Source of the DNA: Shewanella holmiensis
GTDB taxonomy: Bacteria > Pseudomonadota > Gammaproteobacteria > Enterobacterales > Shewanellaceae
Reading direction: 5' to 3'
DNA: 64,000 nt
NCBI RefSeq assembly: GCF_025370255.1
Contig: NZ_JAMTCD010000004.1
Location: 169,421-233,420, forward strand
The notes beneath the pieces were generated by a model. That model made no database searches. It saw only the letters and a list, made by a program, of their open reading frames with translations, and was not told the DNA's origin. Positions 56,401-64,000 of the stretch are shown here, piece after piece. Position numbers and translations under genes: made by a program. The first letter of the stretch is position 1, and every line of letters starts with the position of its first letter.

Positions 56401-57198
56401 TTATTTAATCAGTTTAATTTTACCGAAAACATCAGCTGTTTTATAACCTAAATTTTTGTCACCATTGATTGGGGTGATGCTATGCGAACCGACAAAACTT
56501 TCACGTTCGGCTGAACCATCGTTATCACAATAGGCCAGCATAAATCCGATAATATCACCAAGCTGCAAGGTGACGGCTAATGCCTGTAACTTATCATCTG
56601 CCGCGAGTTTGTCATTGTAAGAGTCAGGAAAAACATTAATGGCAAGCTCCCAATAGATAACCTCAGGATGGTCCGTATCTCGCTGCCAGCGGCTATAAAC
56701 GTGTTGGTTAAAGGTTTGCGCCTGTTGAGATGAATTGAAGTCGGCAACTTGATTGTCTAGTGCAACATGATAAGCAAATGCATTGTGATTAAATTGATGC
56801 TCGCCGCCAGACGCATCCTGGTCAATAAATAACTCAAGACAATCATCATCCCAATATAACTTGGTCGGATCGGCAGTTTTATCGAACAAAACATCGTCAA
56901 CAATTTCAGCCAGTAGATACAGTTTATCTTCACGCCACAATAATTTATAACGTCCACTAAAGTCACCCAATACTGGTTTTACACCAAGAATAAGCTGATC
57001 GATTGCTAACCAAGGGGCGTTGTCCCACAAACTCTCTGGTTTGCCATCGATATTAACTGGTGTATCAGCATATTTTACTTCGATAGGATGATTTTTTGTG
57101 GCAGAGGGCGTTTCGGCAAATGTCTGAAAACTGCATAAGGTCATTGTTAAATAACCCAGCTTGAATAGAGTCTTATTTAAATTAGGTAGGCTAAACAT
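56401..57198 (-). CDS. Exported CBM9-like carbohydrate-binding protein
   Basis: This 265-residue protein has an N-terminal signal peptide (cleavage near FAE-TPS, about residue 29). The mature part matches the family-9 carbohydrate-binding/DOMON-like fold: VNIDGKPESLWDNAPW, YKLLWREDKLYLLAEIVDD, and YWDDDCLELFIDQDASGG are the conserved beta-strand blocks. WELAINVFPDSY also fits. No catalytic domain is attached, so a binding or lipid/sugar-carrier role is possible. AAGGAA precedes the ATG. It is convergent with yceI and monocistronic. Confidence 0.78.
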   Translation of the reverse strand: MFSLPNLNKTLFKLGYLTMTLCSFQTFAETPSATKNHPIEVKYADTPVNIDGKPESLWDNAPWLAIDQLILGVKPVLGDFSGRYKLLWREDKLYLLAEIVDDVLFDKTADPTKLYWDDDCLELFIDQDASGGEHQFNHNAFAYHVALDNQVADFNSSQQAQTFNQHVYSRWQRDTDHPEVIYWELAINVFPDSYNDKLAADDKLQALAVTLQLGDIIGFMLAYCDNDGSAERESFVGSHSITPINGDKNLGYKTADVFGKIKLIK

Positions 57199-57315
57199 GC
57201 GGTTCCTTATACTAGTGAGTTACTTAAGGCGGGTTCAAGTCTAAGCGACTAAAATTGAATGATCTTAACCCGAGTTTTTAAGCTTGCCTTGTCTATCACC
57301 ACTATGAAGGATAAA

Positions 57316-57342
57316 AAAGGATAAGCGAAACACTTATCCTTT
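57316..57342 (-). terminator. Terminator of mutY-yggX
   Basis: Stem AAAGGATAAG (57316-57325) pairs with CTTATCCTTT (57333-57342), followed on the minus strand by further U's from the A-run at 57313-57318. Confidence 0.8.
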
Positions 57343-57377
57343 AATTGTCACTTAGGCTTTTATGCTAAATGAGATGA

Positions 57378-57653
57378 TTAATCTTCTGAAGGAGGAACAT
57401 AGCCTTCAATTTCTACATCTTTGCCTTCAAATAAAAAGTTAGTCATTTGTTCTTCAAGAAATTGACGATCTTCAACATTCATCATGTTAAGTTTTTTCTC
57501 GTTGATAAGCATGGTTTGCTTTTTTTGCCACAACCCCCATGCTTCTTTGCTGATATTGTCAAAAATACGTTTACCTAAGGCACCTGGGTAAAGTTGGAAG
57601 TCTAAGCCGTCAGCTGATTTATTTAAATGAACGCATTCTACAGTGCGAGACAT
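57378..57653 (-). CDS. yggX: Fe(2+)-trafficking protein YggX
   Basis: YggX protects iron-sulfur clusters and helps traffic iron during oxidative stress. The protein has 91 aa, starting [19 protein letters not shown] with the conserved Cys7 and ending [11 protein letters not shown], both typical. It begins two bases after mutY and forms a mutY-yggX operon, as in E. coli. MutY itself needs an iron-sulfur cluster, which fits the pairing. Confidence 0.96.
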   Translation of the reverse strand: MSRTVECVHLNKSADGLDFQLYPGALGKRIFDNISKEAWGLWQKKQTMLINEKKLNMMNVEDRQFLEEQMTNFLFEGKDVEIEGYVPPSED

Positions 57654-57655
57654 GT

Positions 57656-58774
57656 TTACTCCTTAACGTGTATTGGGGCAGCGACATTATCGGGGTGTTT
57701 AGCTAATTCAGCAGCAAGATTGGCTAAAATCTTTTCAGTTGCTGCGGCTAAACCGACTTTGGCTGGATGGATGATGTTATACCAGAGTGGTGGCGTTTGT
57801 TCCATCACCCCATTAATATCCGCTGTTGAAAAGCATAATTCTTGATGTTCGACGACGACTAAAATAGGGGTAATATCTAAGTGAAAATGACTAAAAGTAT
57901 GCCTAAATCCGACTAAGTCGATAGCAGATTTAATTAACTGGTGCTTTTGGGCATAGTGTTCAATAGATGCTTGATCATCAAATTGTGGGAAACACCATAA
58001 TCCCCCCCATATTCCTGCGGGTGGACGTTGAATTAATTGCACTTGTCCTTGATGCAGCATCACAAGCATCCAGGCTTGCTTTGTTGGGATGGTTTTTTTC
58101 GGCTTTTTACCTGGATACAGATGTTGGTTACCGCTTAGCTGGGCTTGGCAATCAATTGCCACAGGACAGTTTGAACATTGTGGTTTACTACGACTGCAAA
58201 TACTGGCACCTAAATCCATCATGGCTTGATTGTATTTTTGTACCTCTTTTATAGGGGTTAACTTATCGGTTAAATCCCATAAAGTTTGCTCAACGTTTTT
58301 TTGTCCTGGCCAGCCATCAATGGCACCATGGCGGGCAAGCACTCGCTTTACGTTACCATCTAAAATTGGGTGGTGTTGCCCAAGAGATAAAGATAACACC
58401 GCACCAGCCGTTGATCGCCCAATGCCTGATAAAGCTAATACCTGTTCAAACTTGGTTGGAAAAACACCGGCAAATTCATCTCGGATATGAATTGCTGCTT
58501 TATGAAGGTTACGTGCTCTGGCGTAATAACCTAGCCCAGTCCAAAGATGCAGTACTTCATCTTGGTCAGCATTAGCCAAATCAACAACCGTTGGAAACCG
58601 TGCCATAAATTTTTGGTAATAAGGGATAACAGTTGCAACTTGGGTTTGTTGCAACATGATCTCAGAAACCCATACGCTATATGGGGTTTTATCTATTTGC
58701 CACGGCAGCTTTTTACGCCCGTGAATGTCATACCAAGCGATGATTCGCTCAGCGAAAGAGGATACTTTTTTCAT
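57656..58774 (-). CDS. mutY: A/G-specific adenine glycosylase MutY
   Basis: MutY removes adenine paired with 8-oxoguanine. The 372 aa length is normal. The HhH-GPD domain shows [19 protein letters not shown] (catalytic Glu, about 35), LPGIGRST-like segment [14 protein letters not shown] (about 117) and [13 protein letters not shown]. The iron-sulfur cluster ligands are C-X6-C-X2-C-X5-C in [18 protein letters not shown] (about 191-208). The C-terminal NUDIX-like domain recognises 8-oxoG. GAGG directly abuts the ATG, so the true start might lie a few codons inside, but homologues begin near here. The 154-bp spacer 58775-58928 holds divergent promoters to trmB. Confidence 0.95.
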   Translation of the reverse strand: MKKVSSFAERIIAWYDIHGRKKLPWQIDKTPYSVWVSEIMLQQTQVATVIPYYQKFMARFPTVVDLANADQDEVLHLWTGLGYYARARNLHKAAIHIRDEFAGVFPTKFEQVLALSGIGRSTAGAVLSLSLGQHHPILDGNVKRVLARHGAIDGWPGQKNVEQTLWDLTDKLTPIKEVQKYNQAMMDLGASICSRSKPQCSNCPVAIDCQAQLSGNQHLYPGKKPKKTIPTKQAWMLVMLHQGQVQLIQRPPAGIWGGLWCFPQFDDQASIEHYAQKHQLIKSAIDLVGFRHTFSHFHLDITPILVVVEHQELCFSTADINGVMEQTPPLWYNIIHPAKVGLAAATEKILANLAAELAKHPDNVAAPIHVKE

Positions 58775-58928
58775 CCTCGCAGTGTAGCGATAGGCAATAA
58801 ATCAAACAAGGTTTATATAAACAATTGTTAGCAGATTAGGTATACTACGGGGCTGAAATAAAATTTTAAGATTAACTATTACAAATAGAGTCGTTTTTTA
58901 AACGCATAATTGTAATAAAGAGGCGAAA

Positions 58929-59645
58929 ATGAGCGACGTTACCACAGCTGAATTTAATGAAGAAGGTAAGTACCTTCGTAAAATCAGAAGCTTTGTATTA
59001 CGTGAAGGCCGTTTAACGAAAGGGCAATCACAAGCTATTGAATCACACTGGCCAACAATGGGACTTGATTATAGTCCTGAAGCTTTAGATTTAACTCAGG
59101 TATTTGGCCGCGAAGCCGACACGGTTTTAGAGATCGGTTTCGGTATGGGCGCATCTTTAGTGCAAATGGCGAAAGCGGCTCCTGAGCTAAACTACATTGG
59201 CATTGAAGTGCATAAGCCTGGAGTAGGAGCGTGTTTGGCTGATGCTGGTGAAGCCCAAGTCACTAACTTGCGTGTTTATCACCATGATGCAATGGAAGTG
59301 TTAGAGCACAGTATTGCCGACGGCTCTTTGGCTCGTGTGCAGTTGTTCTTCCCAGATCCTTGGCATAAAAAACGTCACCACAAGCGTCGTATTGTTCAGC
59401 CAGAATTTGTCCAGCTTATTCGCCGTAAACTGAAAGTAGGTGGCGTATTCCATATGGCGACAGACTGGGAAAATTACAGCGAACATATGCTAGAAGTGAT
59501 GCAAGCTGCCCCTGGTTATAAAAACCAATCAGCAACAGGCACAGTGGTAGAAAGACCCGATCACCGTCCTTTGACAAAATTTGAAGCCCGTGGCCATCGC
59601 TTAGGCCATGGTGTTTGGGATATAATGTTCGAACGTATTGATTAA
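58929..59645 (+). CDS. trmB: tRNA (guanine-N7-)-methyltransferase
   Basis: TrmB methylates G46 of tRNA with S-adenosylmethionine. The protein has 238 aa. The SAM-binding motif is [16 protein letters not shown] (about 69-84). [13 protein letters not shown] is conserved (about 92), and the catalytic region [21 protein letters not shown] (about 142-162) is intact. GAGG lies 5-7 bases upstream. It is divergent from mutY and forms a short operon with yggL and glsA. Confidence 0.96.
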   Translation: MSDVTTAEFNEEGKYLRKIRSFVLREGRLTKGQSQAIESHWPTMGLDYSPEALDLTQVFGREADTVLEIGFGMGASLVQMAKAAPELNYIGIEVHKPGVGACLADAGEAQVTNLRVYHHDAMEVLEHSIADGSLARVQLFFPDPWHKKRHHKRRIVQPEFVQLIRRKLKVGGVFHMATDWENYSEHMLEVMQAAPGYKNQSATGTVVERPDHRPLTKFEARGHRLGHGVWDIMFERID

Positions 59646-59668
59646 TAACGTCTATTAGGAGAAAAATC

Positions 59669-59995
59669 ATGGCAAAGAATCGTAGCCGTCGTTTACGTAA
59701 AAAGTTACGTGTTGATGAGTTCCAAGAGTTCGGTTTTGACATCCAGTGGACGTTTGAAGAGTCTGTGTCAGAACAGGATATTGATAGTTTAGTCGATCAG
59801 TTTATCGATGAAGTGATTGAACCTCGTCAATTAGGTTTTCATGGCGGTGGTCATAAAGAATGGCAAGGTATTATCGCCACTCAGCACATTGGTAAATGTA
59901 CCGATGAAGATATCGCAGCTGTTACCGGTTTTTGGCAAGGCAAACCAGTTAAAGAAGTGGAAGCGTCTACTTTATATGATATCTGGTGGGGCTAA
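59669..59995 (+). CDS. yggL: YggL family (DUF469) protein
   Basis: This is a 108-residue protein with a basic N-terminus (MAKNRSRRLRKKLRVDEFQEFGF) and conserved GFHGGGHKEWQGII near residue 52. In E. coli YggL associates with the 50S ribosome. AGGAG lies 7 bases upstream. It is 23 bases after trmB, the same neighbour as in E. coli, and its stop is immediately followed by the TTG start of glsA. Confidence 0.93.
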   Translation: MAKNRSRRLRKKLRVDEFQEFGFDIQWTFEESVSEQDIDSLVDQFIDEVIEPRQLGFHGGGHKEWQGIIATQHIGKCTDEDIAAVTGFWQGKPVKEVEASTLYDIWWG

Positions 59996-60910
59996 TTGCT
60001 AAACCAAGCGTTACTACAACAAGCGGTCGACAGTGTCAGGCCGCTTTTAGGTAAAGGTAAAGTTGCCGACTACATCCCAGCTTTAGCGAATGTTGATAAC
60101 ACTAAGCTTGCCATTGCTGTTACAACCGTTGACGGGCAAACAATCGGTGCTGGTGATTATCTTGAGCCTTTCTCTATTCAATCTATTTCTAAAGTCTTTA
60201 GCCTTACACTGGCACTGAATCTTTATCGTGAAGATGAAATTTGGAGTCGCGTAGGTAAAGAACCTTCAGGTCATTCATTTAACTCTCTGGTACAAGTTGA
60301 GTTAGAACGCGGTAAGCCTAGAAACCCTTTTATAAATGCAGGTGCCTTGGTGATCGCTGATTTATTGCAAGCCCGAAGCGGTGCGCCAAAACAGCGCATG
60401 TTAGAGGTAGTGCGTAAACTCAGTATGAACCCGACGATTGCATACGACAAAGTGGTTGCTGATTCTGAGTTTGCTTTTAGTGCGCGTAATGCTGCAATCG
60501 CCTATTTAATGAAGTCATTTGGCAATTTTGATGGCGTCGTTGAAACGGTACTGAAAAATTATTTTCATTATTGCGCCTTACGAATGAACTGTGCTGATTT
60601 ATCTAAGTCGATGCTGTATCTGGCAAACCGTGGTAAAACCTTAACCGGCGAGCAACTAGTCACTCCTGTCCAAACTCGTCAGTTAAACGCGTTATTGGCA
60701 ACATCAGGTTTGTATGATGGTGCGGGTGAATTTGCTTATCGAGTGGGTATGCCGGGCAAAAGTGGTGTTGGCGGCGGTATTATTGCGGTGATCCCTGGCG
60801 ATATGTCAGTGTGTGTCTGGTCGCCAGAATTAGATACTAATGGGAATTCATTGGCAGGCACCGCTATGTTAGAGCATCTTTGCCAGCAATTAGGACGTTC
60901 AATTTTCTAA
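59996..60910 (+). CDS. glsA: Glutaminase
   Basis: Glutaminase hydrolyses glutamine to glutamate and ammonia. The start is TTG at 59996, immediately after the yggL stop, with GGTGGGG 4 bases upstream; family members begin [18 protein letters not shown], as here. The protein has 304 aa. The beta-lactamase-like fold is shown by [12 protein letters not shown] (catalytic Ser and Lys, about 60-70), [12 protein letters not shown] (about 110) and the Tyr/Ser motifs [17 protein letters not shown]. It is tightly coupled to yggL translation. In E. coli this position is not held by a glutaminase. Confidence 0.95.
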   Translation: MLNQALLQQAVDSVRPLLGKGKVADYIPALANVDNTKLAIAVTTVDGQTIGAGDYLEPFSIQSISKVFSLTLALNLYREDEIWSRVGKEPSGHSFNSLVQVELERGKPRNPFINAGALVIADLLQARSGAPKQRMLEVVRKLSMNPTIAYDKVVADSEFAFSARNAAIAYLMKSFGNFDGVVETVLKNYFHYCALRMNCADLSKSMLYLANRGKTLTGEQLVTPVQTRQLNALLATSGLYDGAGEFAYRVGMPGKSGVGGGIIAVIPGDMSVCVWSPELDTNGNSLAGTAMLEHLCQQLGRSIF

Positions 60911-61256
60911 CGTTTTTATCCAGATAATCCTCTTACGTCGTTAACTTAATTAACCATTGATTAAAATGCCTAATAAGTAGTTTATTTGGCAATTTCAGCG
61001 TGGGAGTTTTTTGGTTTTAATATATCGTTTTATTGTTAAGTTAATGAATTTTAATTTATTTTAGTTGTTGGCATGTTTGGTGCATTATTTAATGCAGTGT
61101 TTAGTGCAAATAGTATATTTAATATTAACGCTCTGTGTTCAAAATGACAAAACCAGGGGTTAAGTTACAGAGTAAATAGTTGGTTTGTTTGTTTTAAAAC
61201 CACTATTTTGCGGTTATCTGTTAAACGTGATTATCATTTTAAAAAGGATTTACCTA

Positions 61257-62132
61257 ATGGCTAACAACAATAAAGCAACCACATCACATTCAACTAGTAC
61301 AATTCAATCACCATTACTTGGGCAAAAGTTACTTACGGGGATAGCCTTATCAGGTTTGATTTTTACAGCCAGTGCATTTACTCCGGCCATGGCAAAAATG
61401 TCTTTGAATGATCAAAACTGCAATGTCACCTTAAACTACGATGTTACTGTCGAGCCAAAATCTTTAAAGGTAAGTGAAAAGGGCGCTGAAAAATACCGTG
61501 TTGAAGTGGGGCAGCTATTCGTTGAGGGTAAAGCCGTTAATTTAAACGCTAAACAGCAAAAACTACTGACTCAATATTCTGATGAAGTTTCTCGCCAAGT
61601 GCCTGAGGTTATAGATTTAGTCGGTGAGGTTGTCAACGTGGCAACACAAGCCGTCAGTATGGCGCTTACGCCGTTGTTAGGTGACGCAGCAGGTAGCCAA
61701 ATTGATAAGTTAATGGCAGGCATTGAAAAGCGTGTAGACACCATGGCATATCAACATGGCGATAAATTTTTTATTGGTTCAACCGATGCTTCATTAGAAG
61801 AAACCTTTAATGATGAGTTTGAACAGGAAATGGAAAATATTATTTCAAATTCAATTGGCAGCTTGATGATGAGCATGGGTAGTCAGATTATGTCTGCGGA
61901 AGGCGGGTCATTTGAAGAAAAAATGAATACATTTGCCACTAAAATGGAGAATGTAGGTAAAGACATTGAAACCCAGATGGAATCACAATCTCAGGCGCTA
62001 GAAGCGAGAGCGAATAAAGTGTGTGGTGATTTTGAACAGTTAATGGTGTTAGAAAACCAGCTTAGAAAAGAAATCCCTCAATTAGCGCCATATCCGCTTG
62101 CTGTTATGCAAGATCAACCTTTGGCTGAATAA
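61257..62132 (+). CDS. yggN: YggN/DUF2884-like exported protein
   Basis: The start at 61257 (MANNNKATTSHS) has AAGGA 8 bases upstream; the longer frame has no site. The protein has 291 aa. After a long, Ser/Thr-rich N-terminus comes a hydrophobic signal-type segment (LLTGIALSGLIFTASAF, about 24-42) with cleavage near PAMA-KMS. The mature region has paired Cys (QNCNVTLN and KVCGDFEQ) and acidic helices (about 190-270). It resembles E. coli YggN (DUF2884), whose gene also lies by yggL and trmB. Function is unknown. The 346-bp gap 60911-61256 is AT-rich without a recognisable gene. Confidence 0.83.
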   Translation: MANNNKATTSHSTSTIQSPLLGQKLLTGIALSGLIFTASAFTPAMAKMSLNDQNCNVTLNYDVTVEPKSLKVSEKGAEKYRVEVGQLFVEGKAVNLNAKQQKLLTQYSDEVSRQVPEVIDLVGEVVNVATQAVSMALTPLLGDAAGSQIDKLMAGIEKRVDTMAYQHGDKFFIGSTDASLEETFNDEFEQEMENIISNSIGSLMMSMGSQIMSAEGGSFEEKMNTFATKMENVGKDIETQMESQSQALEARANKVCGDFEQLMVLENQLRKEIPQLAPYPLAVMQDQPLAE

Positions 62133-62133
62133 G

Positions 62134-62165
62134 TTAACCATAGGCTTATTTAACCATAGGCTTAT
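62134..62165. repeat. Perfect 16-bp tandem duplication after yggN
   Basis: TTAACCATAGGCTTAT occurs twice in direct succession (62134-62149 and 62150-62165), beginning two bases after the stop codon. It looks like a simple recent duplication. Confidence 0.88.
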
Positions 62166-62235
62166 ATTGTTAACAGCGGTTTAGCGACACATTTTTATCC
62201 TAGTATTGTTCGTTTTATGCTTGTCACCTGACCTT

Positions 62236-62267
62236 CCCCTGCATGTTTAATCGTGCAGGGGCTTTTT
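62236..62267 (+). terminator. Terminator after yggN
   Basis: Stem CCCCTGCA (62236-62243) pairs with TGCAGGGG (62254-62261) with a 10-base loop, followed by T's. The rest of 62268-62590 is the LysR upstream region without a gene. Confidence 0.83.
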
Positions 62268-62590
62268 GTTTTTAACATCCCCAGCTGTTCACCTCGCGTT
62301 GTTTAATGCCAAGTTTGTTCTGATAAAAAAATTGACAATTATAATTATAGAGCAATAGGATAGTTTTTTGTTATACTCATAAAAATTATAAGAAAAATGC
62401 ACGTTATCTCAAATTTTGTTAGTTTTTCGGATAATTGGCGTAACTTTACCGCTCAACCTAGCTGTTTTTTAGTAAAAATAAAGAACTAGCCAGTTGATTA
62501 CCCTGTGATATGACATTCACAGGCAATATGGTCAGTAAAGAAATTGCCGAAAATCGTTTTCAATGTCGTAAACAGCTTAAGGCGACTTTC

Positions 62591-63532
62591 ATGTTAGAAC
62601 TTTTAGAACCTATTGCAATTTTTACCCATGTCGCACGCGCAGGAAGTTTCAGTGCCGCGGCTAGACGTCTTGGTATTTCCAAGTCGAAAGTGAGTACTCA
62701 GGTTGCTGATTTAGAGCATAAACTGGGTGTTCAACTTATTCAGCGAACGACACGTAGCTTAAGTTTGACTGAAGCAGGAAACTTACTTTATTTGCAGGGT
62801 GAGGAGTTACTGCGTGATGCTGAACAAGCCGTAGCCAGTGTACATAATTTAAATGATGCCACCCGTGGAGTATTGAAGGTTGGTATTTCACAATCGTTTG
62901 GTACCATGCATATCATTCCTGCTCTACCTGAGTTTATGGCAAAACATCCAGAGCTAGAGTTACAGGTTAGTTTACTTGATCACAAAGTCGATGTTGTCAG
63001 TGAAGGGTTAGACCTTCTGTTAACCATGTCAGAGCAACTGCCATTAGGGATGGTTGCTCGTCCGCTGATGAAGTGTCAGTTCTTGCTAGCGGCATCGCCG
63101 AAATACATTGCCAAGCATGGCAATATTTCACGCCCAGAACAACTTGTTGATCACAACTGTTTGGTCTATCAGGGTGAATGGCATGAACACAGCATGTGGC
63201 AGTTCAAAAAAGGCGAAGATTACTGTGAGATTGGTGTATCAGGTAATTTCCGTGTAGATAATGCGCCAGCGTTAAAGTCTGCAGCAGTAAGTGGTCTAGG
63301 TATTGCTTATCTTGCCAGCTACTTGATGGAAGATGAAATTGAAAATGGCACATTAGTACCATTGTTACCCGATTGGCAGTTAACCAATAACTTGCCATTA
63401 CAGGCTGTTTACCCTCGTCGTAAACATCTTGCTCCCAAGGTAAGTGCCTTTATTGACTTCATTAAAGGTCACATTGGTACATCGCCATACTGGGATACAA
63501 AATTCGAACACTTGTATAAATTGCGTAAGTAA
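62591..63532 (+). CDS. LysR-family transcriptional regulator
   Basis: The start at 62591 (MLELLEPIAIFTHVARAGS) has AAGG 8-10 bases upstream; the upstream extension is not family-like. The protein has 313 aa. The winged helix-turn-helix is FSAAARRLGISKSKVSTQVADLEHKLGVQLIQRTTRSLSLT (about 20-60), and the effector domain follows (about 90-290). HTH sequence and the C-terminal GLGIAYLASYLM are close to the LysR subgroup that includes AaeR/DsdC-type regulators of aromatic or redox genes. No divergent target gene is adjacent, so its regulon is unknown. Confidence 0.88.
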   Translation: MLELLEPIAIFTHVARAGSFSAAARRLGISKSKVSTQVADLEHKLGVQLIQRTTRSLSLTEAGNLLYLQGEELLRDAEQAVASVHNLNDATRGVLKVGISQSFGTMHIIPALPEFMAKHPELELQVSLLDHKVDVVSEGLDLLLTMSEQLPLGMVARPLMKCQFLLAASPKYIAKHGNISRPEQLVDHNCLVYQGEWHEHSMWQFKKGEDYCEIGVSGNFRVDNAPALKSAAVSGLGIAYLASYLMEDEIENGTLVPLLPDWQLTNNLPLQAVYPRRKHLAPKVSAFIDFIKGHIGTSPYWDTKFEHLYKLRK

Positions 63533-63561
63533 TTTTAAAAACATTGTTTTACAAATAAAAC

Positions 63562-63589
63562 AAAACCGCAACCTAGTGTGCGGTTTTTT
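63562..63589 (+). terminator. Terminator of the LysR gene
   Basis: Stem AAAACCGCA (63562-63570) pairs with TGCGGTTTT (63579-63587) with an 8-base loop and T-run. Confidence 0.85.
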
Positions 63590-63881
63590 GTTTTTTATTT
63601 TGAATCAATTGCTTACCCTTGTTGTTTAGTAGGTTTCTCTAAAGTAGTTATCAATGACTTAGGCTAGCTTGAAATTACACGTGTTGCAGTTCGTTCTTAT
63701 TTGAATACAATAGGTATCAGTTGATTCGAGATGATTTGACCAAAGCATGTTACTGAGAAATGACCCCTTTTCAATAATGTGTACAAATCCGCTAACAAGC
63801 AAATTTTGAGTCACGGCTGGTATTGAATTGCAAACTAAAACAATGTCAGCTTTGAAACCATCATCCTAGTTTAATTGGTTT

Positions 63882-63911
63882 ACCCCGGACTTTGTCTGGG
63901 GTTATTTTTTT
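63882..63911 (+). terminator. Terminator-like hairpin next to the heptamer array
   Basis: ACCCCGGAC (63882-63890) pairs with GTCTGGGGT (63894-63902, one G-U pair) and is followed by T's to about 63911. No gene ends nearby on the plus strand (LysR has its own terminator), and 63590-63881 has no coding frame I trust. It could end a small transcript. Confidence 0.55.
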
Positions 63912-64000
63912 CTACCGACTACCGACTACCGACTACCGACTACCGACTACCGACTACCGACTCCCGACTCCCGACTCCCGACTCCCGACTACCGACTACC
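63912..64000. repeat. Interrupted heptanucleotide tandem array CTACCGA/CTCCCGA
   Basis: Seven perfect copies of CTACCGA are followed by four copies of CTCCCGA and then return to CTACCGA (1.7 copies) at the window edge. The unit is 7 bp throughout, and the single A-to-C variant occurs as a block. The array continues beyond the window. It is intergenic here. Confidence 0.93.

Noticed and set aside
63912..64000. CRISPR array
   Set aside because: Units are 7 bp with no unique spacers and no cas genes; this is a simple tandem repeat.

Overview
The window reads as chromosomal DNA of a marine gammaproteobacterium, almost certainly Shewanella (Alteromonadales). The main reasons are: the thrLABC, talB, yaaJ-like, yaaA, rpsT, ribF-ileS-lspA-fkpB-ispH order known from enterobacterial minute 0-1; a minor type IV pilin cluster directly after ispH; and a complete Shewanella-style NagR regulon (nagR, TonB receptor, tryptophan-halogenase-like gene, sapC, hex, nagK, nagA, nagX, nagP). 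The DNA is moderately AT-rich, most transcription units end in clear rho-independent terminators, and no prophage, insertion sequence with a transposase, or CRISPR array is visible.

Layout. 1-7.7 kb: the end of a membrane protein gene, slyD, then the threonine operon with an intact leader peptide and attenuator, a hemerythrin-domain protein and a small DUF3545-type protein. 7.8-19.5 kb: central carbon genes pgi and tal, an OmpA-type porin, a phosphoketolase, an alanine/sodium symporter, yaaA, a secreted M28 peptidase lipoprotein and a cysteine-containing ArsR regulator. 19.6-27.6 kb: housekeeping genes rpsT, murJ, ribF, ileS, lspA, fkpB and ispH. 27.8-35.4 kb: type IV pilus minor pilins pilV-pilW-pilX, the adhesin pilY1, pilE, a small secreted protein and two divergently oriented fimT genes. 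35.6-37.4 kb: glnB and an NDH-2-like dehydrogenase.

37.4-53.6 kb is the most distinctive region: the chitin/N-acetylglucosamine locus. The LacI-family repressor NagR is divergent from an outer-membrane TonB receptor. Four near-identical 18-bp palindromic operators (38791, 45161, 48394, 52143) stand before the receptor, the hex region, nagK and nagP. The gene for the deaminase NagB-II, expected between nagK and nagA, is reduced to a roughly 220-bp relic, so the last step of the pathway (GlcN-6-P to Fru-6-P) is not encoded here. Between the second operator and hex lies a compact unit with its own promoter, two strong hairpins and a U-tract. It looks like a NagR-controlled small RNA or terminated leader of about 155 nt, and I regard it as the best candidate for something undescribed in this window.

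53.6-64 kb: a gene-poor stretch with two hexanucleotide repeat tracts, a tRNA-Phe/tRNA-Thr pair, a cytochrome b561-yceI operon, a 199-bp element with perfect terminal inverted repeats (MITE-like) inserted between yceI and its terminator, a CBM9-like secreted protein, mutY-yggX, trmB-yggL-glsA, a yggN-like gene, a LysR regulator, and an interrupted heptanucleotide tandem array running off the right edge.

How the genes work together. In the Nag locus, chitin fragments are expected to cross the outer membrane through the TonB receptor, be cut to GlcNAc by the GH20 lipoprotein, enter through NagP, be phosphorylated by NagK and deacetylated by NagA, with NagR sensing an intermediate. The pilus cluster encodes the tip complex (PilY1 and minor pilins) but not the motor. 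Start codons given here were chosen by ribosome-binding site and family alignment and in many cases are internal to the longest open frame. All family assignments are from reading the protein sequences; no database search was run.
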